This document shows, piece by piece, positions 6,353 through 7,633 of a stretch of 7,633 bases of DNA. A program made the position numbers and the translations under genes. The notes beneath the pieces are model-generated. The model saw only the letters and a program-made list of their open reading frames with translations. It was not told where the DNA came from and did no database searches. This DNA comes from Bacteroidota bacterium (GTDB lineage: Bacteria > Bacteroidota > Bacteroidia > Bacteroidales > VadinHA17). Numbering within the stretch: the stretch's first letter is position 1; each line of letters begins with the position of its first letter. Where the stretch lies: assembly GCA_015222065.1 (NCBI GenBank), contig JADFUQ010000533.1, forward strand, positions 1-7,633, in the 5' to 3' direction.

Positions 6353-7633
6353 TTATTTAAACCGCATCGAAAATAAATCCGCATCCTTCATGACGAAACG
6401 CAGACGAACAGGCTTACCTGCGAATTGGCTTACATCCTTGCCGTTTTTCCATGCAACAACTCTTTCTATTTCGTTGCCGATCAATATTTGCGAGTCCTTG
6501 ATTGAATAACCGGGAACCGGTTGTCCACCGGCATCTTGTATTTCCACCCGAATCTCGCCTGCAGCGGATGTTGCAAAATTAAGGTGTAATTTTTCGCCGC
6601 TAAATGTAAAAGGTTTCGTGATCATTTCACCGCCTTTATAAGGTGCATGAACCGATACAAATCCATCCAGACGTAACGAATAGCGGCGCAAATGGGCAGT
6701 CGGTTGCCCATAATTTTGATTTGCGTAAATCGACATTTCAGTCGGACCGGTTTGAACAACATTGAGTGCAGGATAGTTGGTACGGGAAACCCAGTTTTCC
6801 AAGCCAATTCCCGGGCGGATGAACCCCTCCATAAATGTCCGGTCATACTGGCTGCCACCACGAGTGGTCATAAGAACCGCGTCGGAGCAATCTTTATAGT
6901 AATTGGGATGCACACCAAGTTGAGACGCCTGTTCTTCTGTAATCGCCTGACGTCCTTCCATAAACCGGGCTGCGGTTGCGATATAGATATGCGGCGCTCG
7001 AAAATATGGATGCGTTTGGCTGGTGTAAATATGCTCAACAGGGGCATCACCGTAACCCATTAACGTCGGCTCAGTCCAGTGTATAAAATCCTTTGACGTG
7101 GTTCGATCCACGCTTCGAAACATATCACAGTGTCCCTTTCTACCACGAAAATAACACAAGTAACATTGCTCGCTCTCTGACCAAAAGGATACGTTTTGAG
7201 AGTCAAACCTTCCTTTCTTAAACACCGGCTCCTCCTGAAGTTTTTGCCAGTGGATACCATCTGCTGAAGTATAGGCAATCAGTCCGTATTCTAAATCTCC
7301 ACCAAGCGCTTTAAATCGCTGATTTGGATCAACGCCGGGTTTTGTGTCAATAAAGGGACTAAAATTATGGCTAACCCGACGACCGGCATTTGCCAGCATG
7401 ACATTGTTATCGAGTGTGCCGTTTACTTTAAACAGTCTTAGGTTAGGTTTGACCCAATGAATACCGTCCTTGGATTCTGCATAGCAGGTCGTCTCGTGGT
7501 AGGTGCCGTCCTCATCGTACGGCGGCAATCCCCGATAGTACAGCCGATAGGTATCCCCATCTTTGATAACCGTGCAGTAGCCGCAAAATTCGCCTTCCCA
7601 CGGTTTATCGAACTTGAGGACAGAGCCTTCGTC
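6353..7633 (-). CDS. Beta-propeller glycosidase-like protein (GH43/GH32/GH130-like fold), 5' partial
   Basis: The frame is open to the right edge, giving 426 residues before the stop at 6355-6353; the true start is outside. A TTG at 7528-7526 is not a credible start, because the 35 codons before it read as good protein of the same fold (VIKDGDTYRLYYRG). The body shows repeated blade motifs: ESKDGIHWVKP, TSADGIHWQKL and TSKDFIHWTEP, each following a strand with Y or A, plus FDSQNVSFWSE and CYLCYFRGR. This S-x-DG-x-x-W repeat is typical of five-bladed propellers in GH32, GH43, GH117 and GH130 relatives. The last 85 residues or so (GEKLHLNFATSAAGEIRVEI onward, ending LFSMRFK) look like a beta-sandwich domain that I recall ending many such proteins in Planctomycetota and Bacteroidota. 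I cannot identify the catalytic acids with confidence, so the substrate and even activity are open. A hairpin terminator follows. Confidence 0.8.
   Translation of the reverse strand, partial: DEGSVLKFDKPWEGEFCGYCTVIKDGDTYRLYYRGLPPYDEDGTYHETTCYAESKDGIHWVKPNLRLFKVNGTLDNNVMLANAGRRVSHNFSPFIDTKPGVDPNQRFKALGGDLEYGLIAYTSADGIHWQKLQEEPVFKKGRFDSQNVSFWSESEQCYLCYFRGRKGHCDMFRSVDRTTSKDFIHWTEPTLMGYGDAPVEHIYTSQTHPYFRAPHIYIATAARFMEGRQAITEEQASQLGVHPNYYKDCSDAVLMTTRGGSQYDRTFMEGFIRPGIGLENWVSRTNYPALNVVQTGPTEMSIYANQNYGQPTAHLRRYSLRLDGFVSVHAPYKGGEMITKPFTFSGEKLHLNFATSAAGEIRVEIQDAGGQPVPGYSIKDSQILIGNEIERVVAWKNGKDVSQFAGKPVRLRFVMKDADLFSMRFK

Noticed and set aside
7526..7528. TTG as the start of the beta-propeller gene
   Set aside because: The same frame stays open to the window edge and the 35 upstream codons read as continuous protein of the same fold, so the real start lies outside.
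1..7633. tRNA, rRNA, CRISPR array, insertion sequence
   Set aside because: No cloverleaf, no regularly spaced direct repeats and no transposase-like frame were found on reading both strands.

Overview
This AT-leaning window carries seven protein-coding genes, all on the minus strand, and looks like part of a carbohydrate catabolism locus. The gene type and the starts suggest Bacteroidota or a nearby group. None of the six visible start codons has a convincing Shine-Dalgarno sequence; the bases in front of them are A/T-rich, as is usual in Bacteroidota. The mix of a secreted GH28-type enzyme, a beta-propeller glycosidase-like protein, an SSS symporter, a Gfo/Idh/MocA oxidoreductase and a URO-D-like protein is also common in environmental Bacteroidota, Planctomycetota, Lentisphaerota and Kiritimatiellota. 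The phylum is an inference; no marker gene is present.

Layout in transcription order (right to left). (1) 7633-6353: a beta-propeller glycosidase-like protein, 5' end outside the window, followed by a good hairpin terminator at about 6294-6257. (2) 6221-5355: a DHDPS/NAL-superfamily aldolase, then after 11 bp (3) 5343-3838: an SSS-family sodium:solute symporter. These two look like one transcript. (4) A 285-bp non-coding stretch with an AT-rich imperfect inverted repeat and a GC-rich hairpin. (5) 3552-3082: a small cupin resembling D-lyxose isomerase of the YdaE type, then after 12 bp (6) 3069-1915: a Gfo/Idh/MocA oxidoreductase. These two also look co-transcribed. (7) 1804-713: a URO-D/MtaA-superfamily protein that is not HemE. 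(8) 620-1: the N-terminal half of a secreted GH28-type (polygalacturonase-like) protein, running off the left edge.

Proposed joint role (inference): extracytoplasmic enzymes release sugars from a plant or algal polysaccharide, the symporter imports a sugar or sugar acid, the cupin and Gfo/Idh enzymes isomerise or oxidise it, and the aldolase cleaves a 2-keto(-3-deoxy) acid to pyruvate plus an aldehyde. The URO-D-like protein is the least explained member. It keeps a thiol/histidine metal-site pattern reminiscent of corrinoid methyltransferases, so handling of methyl groups from methylated sugars is a testable idea. The window has no SusC/SusD pair, regulator, dehydratase, RNA gene, CRISPR array or transposase.
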